From contig JAIRQQ010000132.1 in the NCBI GenBank assembly GCA_031256395.1, forward strand, positions 1 through 34,381: a stretch of DNA of 34,381 nucleotides, given 5' to 3'. The position numbers and the translations under genes are program-made. Of the stretch, positions 19,033 through 28,971 are shown one piece after another. The first letter of the stretch is position 1. Each line of letters starts with the position of its first letter. The stretch comes from Nitrososphaerota archaeon (lineage in GTDB: Archaea > Thermoproteota > Bathyarchaeia > Bathyarchaeales > Bathycorpusculaceae). The notes under the pieces were generated by a model, which did no database searches, had not been told where the DNA came from, and saw nothing but the letters and a program-made list of their open reading frames with translations.

Positions 19033-19180
19033 ATATGTAGTTTACTCAAACACAACAAACAAACAAGCAAACACAACTTGCGAGGCTTCTTTTGAGCAAA
19101 CATTACCCATCACAAATAGTTATTGAGGTTGATTTGATTTACTGCTAAGTATATGAACAAAGTGTTCAGTAGTTAGACAT
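19033..19180 (-). promoter_or_regulatory. Conserved regulatory region of surface-protein paralogue 1
   Basis: The upstream region of the 18999 gene, nearly superimposable on that of the 28972 gene. It contains the perfect inverted repeat TGAACA-AAG-TGTTCA (19154-19168). In transcription orientation this is followed by a conserved TAAATCAAATCA...CCTCAATAACT block, and then by AGTAAACTACATAT (19033-19046), probably the core promoter about 35-45 bases before the start codon. Confidence 0.65.
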
Positions 19181-19375
19181 CCAGTGACCAATATCTTTGA
19201 GGTTCTCTGAAAGTAAAAAGCATGATATTGAACGCTTTAGTGTGTTATAGTGAATATAGCGGAGAATATGAATTGTTTAAAGAACGTATTCTCAATGTTA
19301 TCTGTGTTTTGTCTAAAGGCAATAATTTCATATGGGTTTTTGTTATAAGATATGGTGGGTACTTGGATGGGTTCC

Positions 19376-19828
19376 ATGGATTTGGATGATTTAGATATAG
19401 GCTTACTTCGTTTATTGCAGGTTAATAGTCGAGTTTCTTTTGCTGACTTGAGTCGTGAGCTTGATGTTGCGGAAGCTACGGTTCGTTTTAGGGTTAAGCG
19501 TCTAGTAAATGAGGGGGTTATTGCCAAATTTACTATAATGCTTGATCCAAATAAGGTGGGCCGAAGAGTTAGCGGGGCGATATTGTTAAAGATTGATCCT
19601 ACGCATCTTGAGGGTGTGTGTAGGCTGTTAGTTGAGTTTGTTGAGACGATGTATTTATTTCAGAGTACGGGTGAGTATGATGTAGTTTCTGTGGTTGTGG
19701 CACGGGATTTGGAGCATCTCAATGATTTGGTTAAACGCGCAAAGGCTATTGTGGGTGTTAAGGATGCGCGGGTGTCTATTGCGACGCAATTTTTAAAGTT
19801 TGATCCGTTTGTTTCATTAAACCTCTAA
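19376..19828 (+). CDS. Lrp/AsnC-family transcriptional regulator
   Basis: A 150-residue regulator with an N-terminal helix-turn-helix (LDIGLLRLLQVNSRVSFADL to FRVKRLVNEGVI, residues 5-50) and a C-terminal RAM/ligand domain. The start is set at ATG 19376 (MDLDDLD), the usual position for the family; an upstream ATG at 19352 would add eight residues. It is immediately upstream of the ahb operon, whose AhbA and AhbB proteins have the same ancestral fold, but this protein looks like a true regulator. It may control the heme genes; no effector can be named. Confidence 0.88.
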   Translation: MDLDDLDIGLLRLLQVNSRVSFADLSRELDVAEATVRFRVKRLVNEGVIAKFTIMLDPNKVGRRVSGAILLKIDPTHLEGVCRLLVEFVETMYLFQSTGEYDVVSVVVARDLEHLNDLVKRAKAIVGVKDARVSIATQFLKFDPFVSLNL

Positions 19829-19833
19829 AAATT

Positions 19834-19850
19834 ATTGCGGAATCCGCAAT
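19834..19850. repeat. Perfect palindrome between lrp and ahbA
   Basis: ATTGCGGA-A-TCCGCAAT is a perfect 8-1-8 inverted repeat just after the Lrp stop codon and about 30 bases before the TATA-like element of the ahb operon. It could be an operator (for example for the Lrp protein) or a small terminator stem; no T-tract follows. Confidence 0.5.
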
Positions 19851-19880
19851 TAAACCGAATCATTCTACTTTTTCAGTAAG

Positions 19881-19888
19881 GTATATAC
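19881..19888 (+). promoter_or_regulatory. Probable TATA box of the ahbABCD operon
   Basis: GTATATAC lies about 79 bases before the proposed ahbA start, which would give a leader of about 45-50 bases. It is the only good TATA match between lrp and ahbA. Confidence 0.45.
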
Positions 19889-19959
19889 GATAAGCAATTG
19901 CTACTGTGATAGTTAATCGTAAATCGATCAATCTATAACGCCGCTCAGGTGACACTATA

Positions 19960-20496
19960 CTGCAAAATCAAAAAACAACAACCAACTCTCAAACACATCC
20001 GCTAAAAATAACCCTTGATGACATCGACAACCAACTTCTCCAAATACTCCAAGATGACTTTCCCATAGTCACCCAACCTTGGAAAGAAATCGCTTGTCGC
20101 CTAAGTATATCTGAGCAAGAAGTCATTACACGCATAACCCGTCTCAAAGAAAACCGAGTGGTGTTGCGAATCGGACCCATTTTTGATTCAGCCAAAATCG
20201 GCCTAAACGCAAGTACCCTTGTGGCTCTGCGTGTGGATCCCACCCGAGTAGACGAAGTGGCCCAAATCATAAATCAACATGATAACGTCTCACACAACTA
20301 TCAACGTGACAACGAATACAACATATGGTTTACCCTCACAGCACAAAACGATCAAAAACTAAATCAAACCCTCGAGCAGATCCGCCAAAAAATAGACGTA
20401 CCTAAACAAGATTTCTTAAATCTACCCACTCGTAATCTCTTCAAAATCAGTGTCCTTTTCCAATTAACTACTACGACTAGGGAAGCTTATGGATGA
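19960..20496 (+). CDS. ahbA: Siroheme decarboxylase subunit AhbA
   Basis: Acts with AhbB to decarboxylate siroheme to 12,18-didecarboxysiroheme, the first step of alternative heme synthesis. The Lrp-like fold is visible: DDIDNQLLQILQDDFPIVTQ, a degenerate helix-turn-helix, then RIGPIFDSAKIGLNASTLVA. An ATG-based call would start at 20158 and lose the first domain. The frame is open back to a stop at 19936, with no ATG, GTG or TTG before the domain. AGGTGA at 19947-19952 is spaced 7 bases from CTG 19960, the start chosen here (178 residues). The stop overlaps the ahbB start by 8 bases. Confidence 0.88.
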   Translation: MQNQKTTTNSQTHPLKITLDDIDNQLLQILQDDFPIVTQPWKEIACRLSISEQEVITRITRLKENRVVLRIGPIFDSAKIGLNASTLVALRVDPTRVDEVAQIINQHDNVSHNYQRDNEYNIWFTLTAQNDQKLNQTLEQIRQKIDVPKQDFLNLPTRNLFKISVLFQLTTTTREAYG

Positions 20497-20956
20497 AATT
20501 GACTTAAAACTCTTAGCAGGCCTCAAAAAAGGCATACCCCTCTCCACCTCACCCTTCAACGAAATAGCTCTGGAATTAAAAATTCCCGTCGAAGAAGTCA
20601 TAAGCCGACTAAATCAACTAAAAGCAAACAAAGAAATCCGACGCTTTGGAGCATCCATAAAACCCAACAGCATCGGCATATACGCCAATGCCCTAGTAGC
20701 TTGGAAAGTACCCCAACAAAGCGTTCAAGAAGTAGGTAGAGCGCTCTCAGAGATCAAAGAAATTTCTCATTGTTATGAACGCACAACAGACAACCCCAAC
20801 TGGACCTACAACCTCTACACCGTACTGCACGCCCAAACCCGCGCAGAAATCGAGGCAATGGTCAGTGAATTATCCTCTAAGTGGAATATAGAGTACAAGA
20901 TGCTCTACAGTACACGAGACCTCAAACACTTATCAAAACCCAAGGAGAACCTCTAA
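20489..20956 (+). CDS. ahbB: Siroheme decarboxylase subunit AhbB
   Basis: The second siroheme decarboxylase subunit, 155 residues. Diagnostic features are RRFGASIKPNSIGIYANALV, AWKVP and SHCYERTTDNPNWTYNLYT, containing the conserved His-Cys-Tyr-Glu-Arg and Trp residues of AhbB. The fold is that of Lrp/AsnC proteins, but its role is enzymatic. It overlaps ahbA at its start, and its stop codon shares one base with the ahbC start (TAATG), indicating tight translational coupling. Confidence 0.93.
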   Translation: MDEIDLKLLAGLKKGIPLSTSPFNEIALELKIPVEEVISRLNQLKANKEIRRFGASIKPNSIGIYANALVAWKVPQQSVQEVGRALSEIKEISHCYERTTDNPNWTYNLYTVLHAQTRAEIEAMVSELSSKWNIEYKMLYSTRDLKHLSKPKENL

Positions 20957-22107
20957 TGTTAAACGTTACTAAACTTTGGTGCAACCTTCCCGGATCTATG
21001 GATCACATACGATATGGTCCAACAACCCATAAAAAACCCATAGTGGTATGGAACACAACCCAACGATGCAACCTAAGCTGTGTTCACTGCTACTCAAAAT
21101 CCGAAGATAAACCCTACCAAAACGAACTGACCACCCAGGAAGCCAAAACCTTTGTCGAAGATCTAGCCAGCTTCAAAGTTCCCGTGTTGCTCTTCTCAGG
21201 CGGTGAACCCCTGCTACGCCACGATCTCTTTGAAATCGCCACTTATGCTTCAAATTTAGGCATACGCACCGTTCTATCAACCAATGGCACCCTAATCACA
21301 CCAGAGAAAGCACAAAAACTCAAAGCCGCCGGCTTCTCCTATATCGGCGTTAGTCTAGACGGCGCCGAAGAAACAAACAACAAATTCCGCGGTAGCCCTA
21401 CAGCCTTCCAACAAGCCATCACCGGTATAAGAAACTGCCTCCAAGCAGGCCTCAAACCCGGACTACGCTTCACAGTCACCAACTATAACATACAAGACAT
21501 CGATAAAATTTTTGATCTAATAGAAACCGAAAACATCCCCCGCGCCTGCTTCTACCACCTAGCATATGTCGGCAGAGGCACCTCCATTGTAAACGATGAT
21601 CTAACCCCCAAACAAACACGCGACTTTATGGATTATCTTTTCTCAAAAGTCGAAGCAAACCGCCAAAAAGGAAAAAATACCGAAATCCTAACCGTGGATA
21701 ACCACACTGATGCCGCATATCTCTACCTAAAACTCAACCAAAAAAACCCACAACAAGCCCAAGAAGTACTAAACCTCCTAAAAATAAACGGCGGCAACAG
21801 CAGCGGCAAAGGCATAGCCTGCGTAGACTTCAATGGAAATGTACATCCAGACCAATTCTGGCAGCACCACAGCATAGGCAACATACGAGAACAAAAATTC
21901 AGCACCCTCTGGACCGAAACCCAAGACCCCCTCCTCCAAGCACTTAGAAACCGCACTTCTCATCTGAAAGGAAAATGTGCCCAATGCCAATTCCTCAACA
22001 TCTGCAACGGCAACCTACGCGTAAGAGCCGAAGCAGTGCATGACGATATCTGGGCACCAGATCCTGCCTGCTATCTCACCAATGAAGAAACAACCTCCGC
22101 CAAGTAG
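20956..22107 (+). CDS. ahbC: AhbC, radical SAM 12,18-didecarboxysiroheme deacetylase
   Basis: A radical SAM enzyme that removes the two acetate side chains of didecarboxysiroheme to give Fe-coproporphyrin III. The radical SAM cysteines are C38, C42 and C45 (CNLSCVHCYS), and the SAM motif is FSGGEPLLR. The C-terminal auxiliary-cluster region has GKCAQCQFLNIC and the AhbC/NirJ1 signature NLRVRAEAV...WAPDPACYLT. The start at ATG 20956 has AAGGAG 8 bases upstream. 383 residues is the normal length. Confidence 0.93.
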   Translation: MLNVTKLWCNLPGSMDHIRYGPTTHKKPIVVWNTTQRCNLSCVHCYSKSEDKPYQNELTTQEAKTFVEDLASFKVPVLLFSGGEPLLRHDLFEIATYASNLGIRTVLSTNGTLITPEKAQKLKAAGFSYIGVSLDGAEETNNKFRGSPTAFQQAITGIRNCLQAGLKPGLRFTVTNYNIQDIDKIFDLIETENIPRACFYHLAYVGRGTSIVNDDLTPKQTRDFMDYLFSKVEANRQKGKNTEILTVDNHTDAAYLYLKLNQKNPQQAQEVLNLLKINGGNSSGKGIACVDFNGNVHPDQFWQHHSIGNIREQKFSTLWTETQDPLLQALRNRTSHLKGKCAQCQFLNICNGNLRVRAEAVHDDIWAPDPACYLTNEETTSAK

Positions 22108-22118
22108 GCAACCAAAAG

Positions 22119-23138
22119 ATGGCGACCAAAAACTCCCATGACCTCACACCCAAAGTAGTGGCTTGGGAATCAACCCGCGCATGCAACTATGCCTGCTCAC
22201 ACTGCAGAGCAACAGCCCAAAAACACCCCGGCCCCAACCAACTCACAACACACGAAGCCCTCAACATGGTCGATCAAATTGCCGCAATCTGCACCCCCGT
22301 CTTTATAATAAGCGGCGGTGACCCCCTGCAGCGAACCGACATTTTTGAGGTTGCCTCATATGCATCTAAACTTGGTTTTCGCGTAGTTATGTCCCCCAGC
22401 GGTAGCGACATGTCCCATGAGACATTTGAGAAAATGAAACAAGCCGGCATACGCATGATCTCACTTAGCCTCGATGGCGCAACCGCCACCACACACGACA
22501 ACTTTCGAAACGTACCCGGCGCATTTGATTTAGTCTTAAAAAACATCACCCTAGCAAAAACTCACAACATGCCCTTTAGAATCAACACAACCATAACCCA
22601 GCATAACTACCAAACCATAACCTCCATCCACCAAACCGCCGTAGAACAGGGTGCGGTGGAATGGGACGCTTTTATGCTTGTACCCACCGGTCGAGGAAAA
22701 ATCGACATGGAGATAACCCCCCAGCAATACGAAGAAACCCTGCAAACCATCTACCAACTCAGTTTGGTCTCCCCAATTCCAGTTAAAGTGACCTGCGCTC
22801 CCCAATACACCCGAATAGCTGCTCAGCAAGCTAAAGAAAAACCCGTCAGAGGCGGAAGAGGTTGTATGGCCGGCAACGGCTTTTGCTTTATCTCACATAC
22901 GGGTGAGGTTTTTGGTTGTGGCTTTCTCCCCTTGTGCGCCGGCTCCATTAGACAACAACCCTTCAAAGAAATCTACCAACAATCTCCCCTATTTATAGAG
23001 CTAAGAAACCACCAACTGCTAAAGGGAAAATGCGGCAAATGCCCCTACAGTATAATGTGTGGCGGCTGTCGAGCCAGAGCATTTTCAACCAAAAAAGACT
23101 ATCTCGAAGAAGAACCCTACTGCATTTTTAAATTTTGA
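22119..23138 (+). CDS. ahbD: AhbD, radical SAM heme synthase
   Basis: Oxidatively decarboxylates the two propionates of Fe-coproporphyrin III to heme b. Radical SAM cysteines C22, C26 and C29 lie in CNYACSHCRA, followed by ISGGDPLQR. The C-terminal cluster cysteines lie in FCFISHTGEVFGCG, GKCGKCPYSIMCGGCRARAF and EEPYC. The GGD-for-GGE SAM motif is usual in this subgroup. It starts 11 bases after ahbC and closes the operon. With AhbA-C, all steps from siroheme to heme are present; genes for siroheme itself are not in the window. Confidence 0.93.
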   Translation: MATKNSHDLTPKVVAWESTRACNYACSHCRATAQKHPGPNQLTTHEALNMVDQIAAICTPVFIISGGDPLQRTDIFEVASYASKLGFRVVMSPSGSDMSHETFEKMKQAGIRMISLSLDGATATTHDNFRNVPGAFDLVLKNITLAKTHNMPFRINTTITQHNYQTITSIHQTAVEQGAVEWDAFMLVPTGRGKIDMEITPQQYEETLQTIYQLSLVSPIPVKVTCAPQYTRIAAQQAKEKPVRGGRGCMAGNGFCFISHTGEVFGCGFLPLCAGSIRQQPFKEIYQQSPLFIELRNHQLLKGKCGKCPYSIMCGGCRARAFSTKKDYLEEEPYCIFKF

Positions 23139-23272
23139 TAAACCTTTTTGGTTGCTTCTTTATCTTTTTTTAATATGTGTGATGTTTAAACTCTTTATTT
23201 CCGCTTGGTTGTTTCTCAAAACGTTAATAGAATTGTTTTGCTGACTATCTTATAGGATGGATAGACTCTAAC

Positions 23273-25210
23273 ATGAGCGGCTCACATAAAAACAGCAAAA
23301 TAGTTACGATAGGGCTGATTCAAACAGCAGTATCTGCTGATATAGCGGAAAATATGACCAAAATAATGCAAAAAATCGAGGAAGCCGCACATAGGGGCGC
23401 CCAAATAATATGTTTGCAAGAACTCTACCGCACAAGATATTTTCCCCAAAAAGAACACATGGATGCGGCACCCCTAGCTGAGACCATCCCTGGGCCCTCT
23501 ACAGAGGCCTTTAGTAAATTAGCAAAAAAACACGGCATTGTAATTATCGCCCCTCTCTTTGAGGAAGGATCGGATGCAAAATTCTACAATACCGCTGTTG
23601 TAATCGATGCCGATGGCCAAATCTTGGGTACTTATCGTAAGATACACATACCCCATGATCCCTACTTCTATGAAAAAGACTACTTTACCCAAGGTAAAGT
23701 GCCCTACAAAGTCTTTGATACGGCATTTGCTAAAGTCGGCGTGCTTATCTGCTATGATCAATGGTTCCCCGAAGCGGCCCGTATTAACACCTTGGCTGGG
23801 GCAGATATCATATTTTATCCCACCGCTATTGGTTATATAAAAGACCACACCTCTGATGATGGGGATTGGCATGACGCTTGGCGCACCGTACAACGCGCAC
23901 ATGCCATAACAAATGGTGTCCACATAGCAGCGGTGAACCGCATTGGCGAAGAGGGTGAACTGGAGTTTTGGGGCGGAAGCTTTGTTTGTGACTCCTTTGG
24001 AGCCATTCTTGCCGAAGCACCAACTAATAGAGAAGAAGTCCTAGTTACACAGCTTGATCTAGCTAAAAACAAAAAGGTCCAAGAAGGCTGGGGTTTTCTG
24101 CAAAACCGCCGCCCCGACACTTACCAGCCGCTTATTGAGAACGTACAAACCTCAACTGGTCGATGCGGCGCTAAAACTTGCCAAGCTCAAGGGTTTATGA
24201 TGCCGGCTGAGTGGGATCATCATGATGCAATCTGGTTATCTTGGCCCTATGATCCTCTGACTTTTCCCGATCGTGTCGAGCGGGTTGAGCAGACCTATGT
24301 TGAAATAGTCCAAGAAATCCACACAAGCGAAGAAGTCAACCTCTTTGTTATAGATGAATCCACCAAAACCAAAGTCATTGAGATGTTTAGACAAGCCGGT
24401 ATAAATCTAGATTTGGTGCATATCCATGTTTCTGATTATGCCGATGTTTGGTTCCGCGACTATGGTCCCATATTTGTCCGCAACCCCCAACATGAGCTAG
24501 CGATGGTACATTGGGACTTTAACAGCTGGGGCGAAAAATATGAAACCCTTCTGCGAGATAAACAAATCCCCGATGTTATTAACAAAAAACTAGGTATGCC
24601 CTGCTTTAAACCCGGCATCGTATTAGAAGGCGGATCCATAGATGTCAACGGCAAAGGTACCCTGCTCACATCTGAACAATGCCTGCTAAATAGCAACCGC
24701 AACCCCACCCTTAACAAACAAAACATCGAAACCTACCTCTCAGAATACCTAGGAGTACACAACTTTATCTGGCTAAAAAGAGGCATCCTAGGCGATGACA
24801 CCGATGGACACATTGACGACTTGGCACGATTTGTTAACCCCACAACTATTGTCTGCGCCTACACCGAAGACCCAAACGACGAAGACTATGAAGTATTGCA
24901 AGAAAACTATGAACTTCTCTCCCAAGCACTCGACCAAGACGGCAAAAAACTCCAAATCATCAAACTACCCATGCCCCGACTCATGAGCGACGAAGACTAC
25001 CGTCTACCCGCAAGCTACACCAACTTTTACATCGGCAACACAAAAGTCCTAGTCCCCATCTTCAACCATCCAAACGACAAAAAAGCCCTAGACATCCTCC
25101 AAGAACTATTCCCCACACGAAAAGTAGTAGGCATATTCTGCGGTGATCTAGTCTATGGCTTTGGCACCATTCACTGCATCAGCCAACAACAACCCTCCCC
25201 CCATCCCTAA
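23273..25210 (+). CDS. Fused N-carbamoylputrescine amidase and agmatine deiminase
   Basis: A 645-residue fusion of two consecutive enzymes of putrescine synthesis. Residues 8-290 are a nitrilase-fold N-carbamoylputrescine amidase (AguB type) with catalytic E50, K123 (YRKIHIPHDP) and C160 (VLICYDQWFPEAAR). Residues 306-640 are agmatine deiminase (AguA type): GFMMPAEWDHHDAIWLSWPY, VWFRDYGPIF, EGGSIDVNGKGTLLTSEQC, GDDTDGHIDD with H513, and the catalytic C635 in GTIHCISQQQP. A linker of about 15 residues joins them. The fusion would take agmatine to putrescine plus CO2 and two ammonia. Both active sites look intact. The second-step enzyme is N-terminal. Confidence 0.93.
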   Translation: MSGSHKNSKIVTIGLIQTAVSADIAENMTKIMQKIEEAAHRGAQIICLQELYRTRYFPQKEHMDAAPLAETIPGPSTEAFSKLAKKHGIVIIAPLFEEGSDAKFYNTAVVIDADGQILGTYRKIHIPHDPYFYEKDYFTQGKVPYKVFDTAFAKVGVLICYDQWFPEAARINTLAGADIIFYPTAIGYIKDHTSDDGDWHDAWRTVQRAHAITNGVHIAAVNRIGEEGELEFWGGSFVCDSFGAILAEAPTNREEVLVTQLDLAKNKKVQEGWGFLQNRRPDTYQPLIENVQTSTGRCGAKTCQAQGFMMPAEWDHHDAIWLSWPYDPLTFPDRVERVEQTYVEIVQEIHTSEEVNLFVIDESTKTKVIEMFRQAGINLDLVHIHVSDYADVWFRDYGPIFVRNPQHELAMVHWDFNSWGEKYETLLRDKQIPDVINKKLGMPCFKPGIVLEGGSIDVNGKGTLLTSEQCLLNSNRNPTLNKQNIETYLSEYLGVHNFIWLKRGILGDDTDGHIDDLARFVNPTTIVCAYTEDPNDEDYEVLQENYELLSQALDQDGKKLQIIKLPMPRLMSDEDYRLPASYTNFYIGNTKVLVPIFNHPNDKKALDILQELFPTRKVVGIFCGDLVYGFGTIHCISQQQPSPHP

Positions 25211-25288
25211 CCTACAATCCTTAACCCTCAACAACCCAAAACATACCAGCACAACAAATAACAACACACAATTCCAAACGTCTATACC

Positions 25289-25315
25289 ACCGCTACCTTC
25301 TCTTTTCTTAGCGGT
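25289..25315 (+). terminator. Hairpin between the putrescine gene and the nrdD-like gene
   Basis: ACCGCTA (25289-25295) and TAGCGGT (25309-25315) form a perfect 7-bp stem with a pyrimidine-only loop (CCTTCTCTTTTCT). It lies about 80 bases after one gene and 140 before the next, so it may be a transcript end or leader structure. The rest of the 246-base gap shows nothing clear. Confidence 0.35.
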
Positions 25316-25456
25316 TTACCACAAATTTTCTCCACAAAAATGAAATTATCCCTACGCATAAGGTGTTGATTTGCTGTCAGTTTGGCTTTCTTTTAGTTAG
25401 GTTTAAACGTTCCAGCGAATTATAGGTGAAACACCAATTGGGTATAAGGGAAGAGT

Positions 25457-27670
25457 ATGGTTAATCAGCAGCCAAATCGTATGCGGGGCGTTAAGGTGCT
25501 CAAAGCAGTTTCGTCACCGCTTAGGTTGCAAATTCTCAATTTACTCTTTGACAGTACTGCTCTTTCCTACAGCGAGCTTATGAATCAACTCAAGATGAAT
25601 CCCAGCCGAGACGCCGGCAGATTTGCCTACCACCTCAAATTTCTACTCAAAGCTGGCTTGGTGGAGGCCGATGTGGAAGCCAAAAAATATTATCTAACTG
25701 ATTTGGGCAAGATGGTGCTTGATGTCGCAGATCGGGTGGAGAAAAAAGCAGTAAAGCCCCGAGGTATGTTAGTTCGCACTTCGCATCTCACAGTTGAAGA
25801 GTTTGATGCTAACAAAATTGCCAACTCGCTCATAAAAGAAGCCAAAGTTCCCCCCGAGCTGGCCCAAAAAGCCGCCAAAGAAGCTGAAAAACGCATCATC
25901 AAATCCAAAACCAAGTATCTCACAGCTTCTCTTATCCGCGAGGTCGTTAACGGAATTCTTGTTGAAAAAGGCTATGAAGACTACCGTCACAAACTCACCC
26001 GCGTCGGTATGCCCATTCATGAAGTCACTCTGCTCATCGAATCTCGCGATGTCGCCTCAGACTGTGCCGCCGCTATAAGCACAGCCGGACAAACCGTGAT
26101 AGGCGAATACACTTTGCTAAACATCTTTCCCCGAGACATCGCCGATGCCCACCTCTCAGGCGCCATCCACATTGATGGATTGGGAACATGGGTGCTCAAA
26201 CCAAGTGAAGTCATTCATGAACTCCGCTATTTCTATCGGCACGGTATCAAACTTGACGACCCAAAACAAGCTCCCATGCAACCACCAAGTGACTTTAAAA
26301 CTGCACTCTGCACCGCCTTTAATGTGATGCAACATGCCCAAAAAGAAACCAACTCTACCCAGACATATAACAATTTTAACCTCACCCTTGCACCATTTGC
26401 CCGCGGCATCGAAGAAACCCAACTCAAAGAAGACCTACGTTTATTCATCCTAAATCTCAATCAGCACATCAATGCCACATTGGGTCTCGAATTATCCACA
26501 ACATGTCAAATGCTCGAAAAAGAAACCATCGGAGCATATGGCAAACCAGCAGGCAAATATCAAGACTATCAAACAGAGAGTCGCTTGATTGCATCTCTTA
26601 TCCTTGACATATTCCTAGAAGAAAGTACCCAAAAACCTCTCCTAAACCCCCAACTCATCATAAAACTCAACACTAACACCTTTAACAACGAAAACCTGCC
26701 CATTATACAAAAAGCACACGAATTAGTCGCCAAAAACGGGTTGATATACTTTGCCAACACTTCCCAAAAAGAAAACCAAAACGCCGCCTTTACTTCTTCT
26801 GGCGTAAAATTCACCACAGATTTAACCGGAGACTGGGAAACCGACACCCTGCGCACAGGGTGCTTGGGTTTAGTCGCAATTAATTTGCCCCGAATCGCAC
26901 TGGAATCCAAAAAAGACTCCAATGCATTTATGGAACTTTTGCGTGAACGCTTCGAATTAGCTGCCCGCGCTTTAACGATTAAAAATAATGCCCTAAAACA
27001 ATTCGGCAAAAGCAACCTGCCCTTTCTGTTACAAAAAGCAGAAGGCGACAACTATTTCCGCCTAGAAAACTGTAACCGCCTCATTAACCTCGTAGGCTTC
27101 TGGGAAGCAATCGAAGCCGTTACCGAAAAAAGCCCCAACACACCTGAGAGCCAAGCCTTTGCCAAAGAAATCACAGACTCCGTTTTAGCGTTTAAGCAAA
27201 AACTGACTAAAAAATACGGTCGCCGTCTCCACCCCGCATTGCTAGGCGACTATAAAGCCGCCGAGCGTCTAGCTCAACTCGATGTTGAGCGTTTTGGTGT
27301 TGCAAAAGTTAAATTCTCCGGAACACGAGACAACCCCTATTACTCAACACTTAATCGTATTCCCATAAAAGCCGCTCAAACAATAACTGTCCCCGTGGAC
27401 ACCATAGAGCCAACACAGTTACTTCGGAGATTGAGTGGCGGTGGAAGCCTTGACCTCTATGAATTAGAAGATGCCGAATTTCAAGCCTGTGCTCTTCTTG
27501 ATTTAACCAAACGCATAATTGATACTCAAGCTAGTGACTTCTTCACCTACAACCGTACTCTTAGTTTCTGTGGTAACTGCAAAAAAACTTACTACCGAAC
27601 ACTCCACAAATGTCCAGTATGCAACTCTATGAGCACACTTACAACCTTTGATCGCTTCATATCAACCTAG
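25457..27670 (+). CDS. NrdD-like protein with N-terminal HTH and ATP cone, lacking the glycyl radical site
   Basis: 737 residues. Residues 10-95 are an ArsR-like winged helix (LKAVSSPLRLQILNLLF; GRFAYHLKFLLKAGLV). Residues 102-190 are an ATP cone (HLTVEEFDANKIANSLIKEA). From about 215 to the end it follows class III anaerobic ribonucleotide reductase, with LGLVAINLPRIAL and a zinc ribbon C705/C708/C719/C722. The chain then ends at RFIST, 15 residues after the last zinc cysteine, exactly where the RVxGY glycyl-radical loop belongs; no glycine follows the ribbon. The next gene is convergent 4 bases away, so no frameshifted tail exists. It may be a nucleotide-sensing regulator rather than a reductase. 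Confidence 0.85.
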   Translation: MVNQQPNRMRGVKVLKAVSSPLRLQILNLLFDSTALSYSELMNQLKMNPSRDAGRFAYHLKFLLKAGLVEADVEAKKYYLTDLGKMVLDVADRVEKKAVKPRGMLVRTSHLTVEEFDANKIANSLIKEAKVPPELAQKAAKEAEKRIIKSKTKYLTASLIREVVNGILVEKGYEDYRHKLTRVGMPIHEVTLLIESRDVASDCAAAISTAGQTVIGEYTLLNIFPRDIADAHLSGAIHIDGLGTWVLKPSEVIHELRYFYRHGIKLDDPKQAPMQPPSDFKTALCTAFNVMQHAQKETNSTQTYNNFNLTLAPFARGIEETQLKEDLRLFILNLNQHINATLGLELSTTCQMLEKETIGAYGKPAGKYQDYQTESRLIASLILDIFLEESTQKPLLNPQLIIKLNTNTFNNENLPIIQKAHELVAKNGLIYFANTSQKENQNAAFTSSGVKFTTDLTGDWETDTLRTGCLGLVAINLPRIALESKKDSNAFMELLRERFELAARALTIKNNALKQFGKSNLPFLLQKAEGDNYFRLENCNRLINLVGFWEAIEAVTEKSPNTPESQAFAKEITDSVLAFKQKLTKKYGRRLHPALLGDYKAAERLAQLDVERFGVAKVKFSGTRDNPYYSTLNRIPIKAAQTITVPVDTIEPTQLLRRLSGGGSLDLYELEDAEFQACALLDLTKRIIDTQASDFFTYNRTLSFCGNCKKTYYRTLHKCPVCNSMSTLTTFDRFIST

Positions 27671-27674
27671 CTTA

Positions 27675-28637
<963 letters not shown>

Positions 28638-28791
28638 TTAACTATGTATTGGATGTTGATATTTATTTGATTGATGCAAAAAAATTAGTTATATATGCTG
28701 AATAGCTGTAATGGTGTCTAAATATTTGTATTCGACACATGCCGAAAAGTCTATTCTGTGTAAGCCTCACAACACCACCGCTCCATTTTTG

Positions 28792-28938
28792 GTGTCTAAT
28801 TGCTGAACACTTTGTTCATGAACTTAGTATTAAATCAAATCATCCCTCAATAACTCCAAGGGTAGATCATGTTTGACCAAAACCTAATCAAACGCCTGAA
28901 TCTGGTTGCTGTTTTTGTGTTTGGAGTAAACTACATAT
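28792..28938 (+). promoter_or_regulatory. Conserved regulatory region of surface-protein paralogue 2
   Basis: It contains the perfect inverted repeat TGAACA-CTT-TGTTCA (28804-28818), the block TAAATCAAATCA...CCTCAATAACT, a variable middle, and AGTAAACTACATAT (28925-28938). All are in the same order and nearly the same spacing as upstream of the 18999 gene, but on the opposite strand. Confidence 0.65.
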
Positions 28939-28971
28939 CTGTTCCAAACTATGTCCATGTGGGGGTATATG

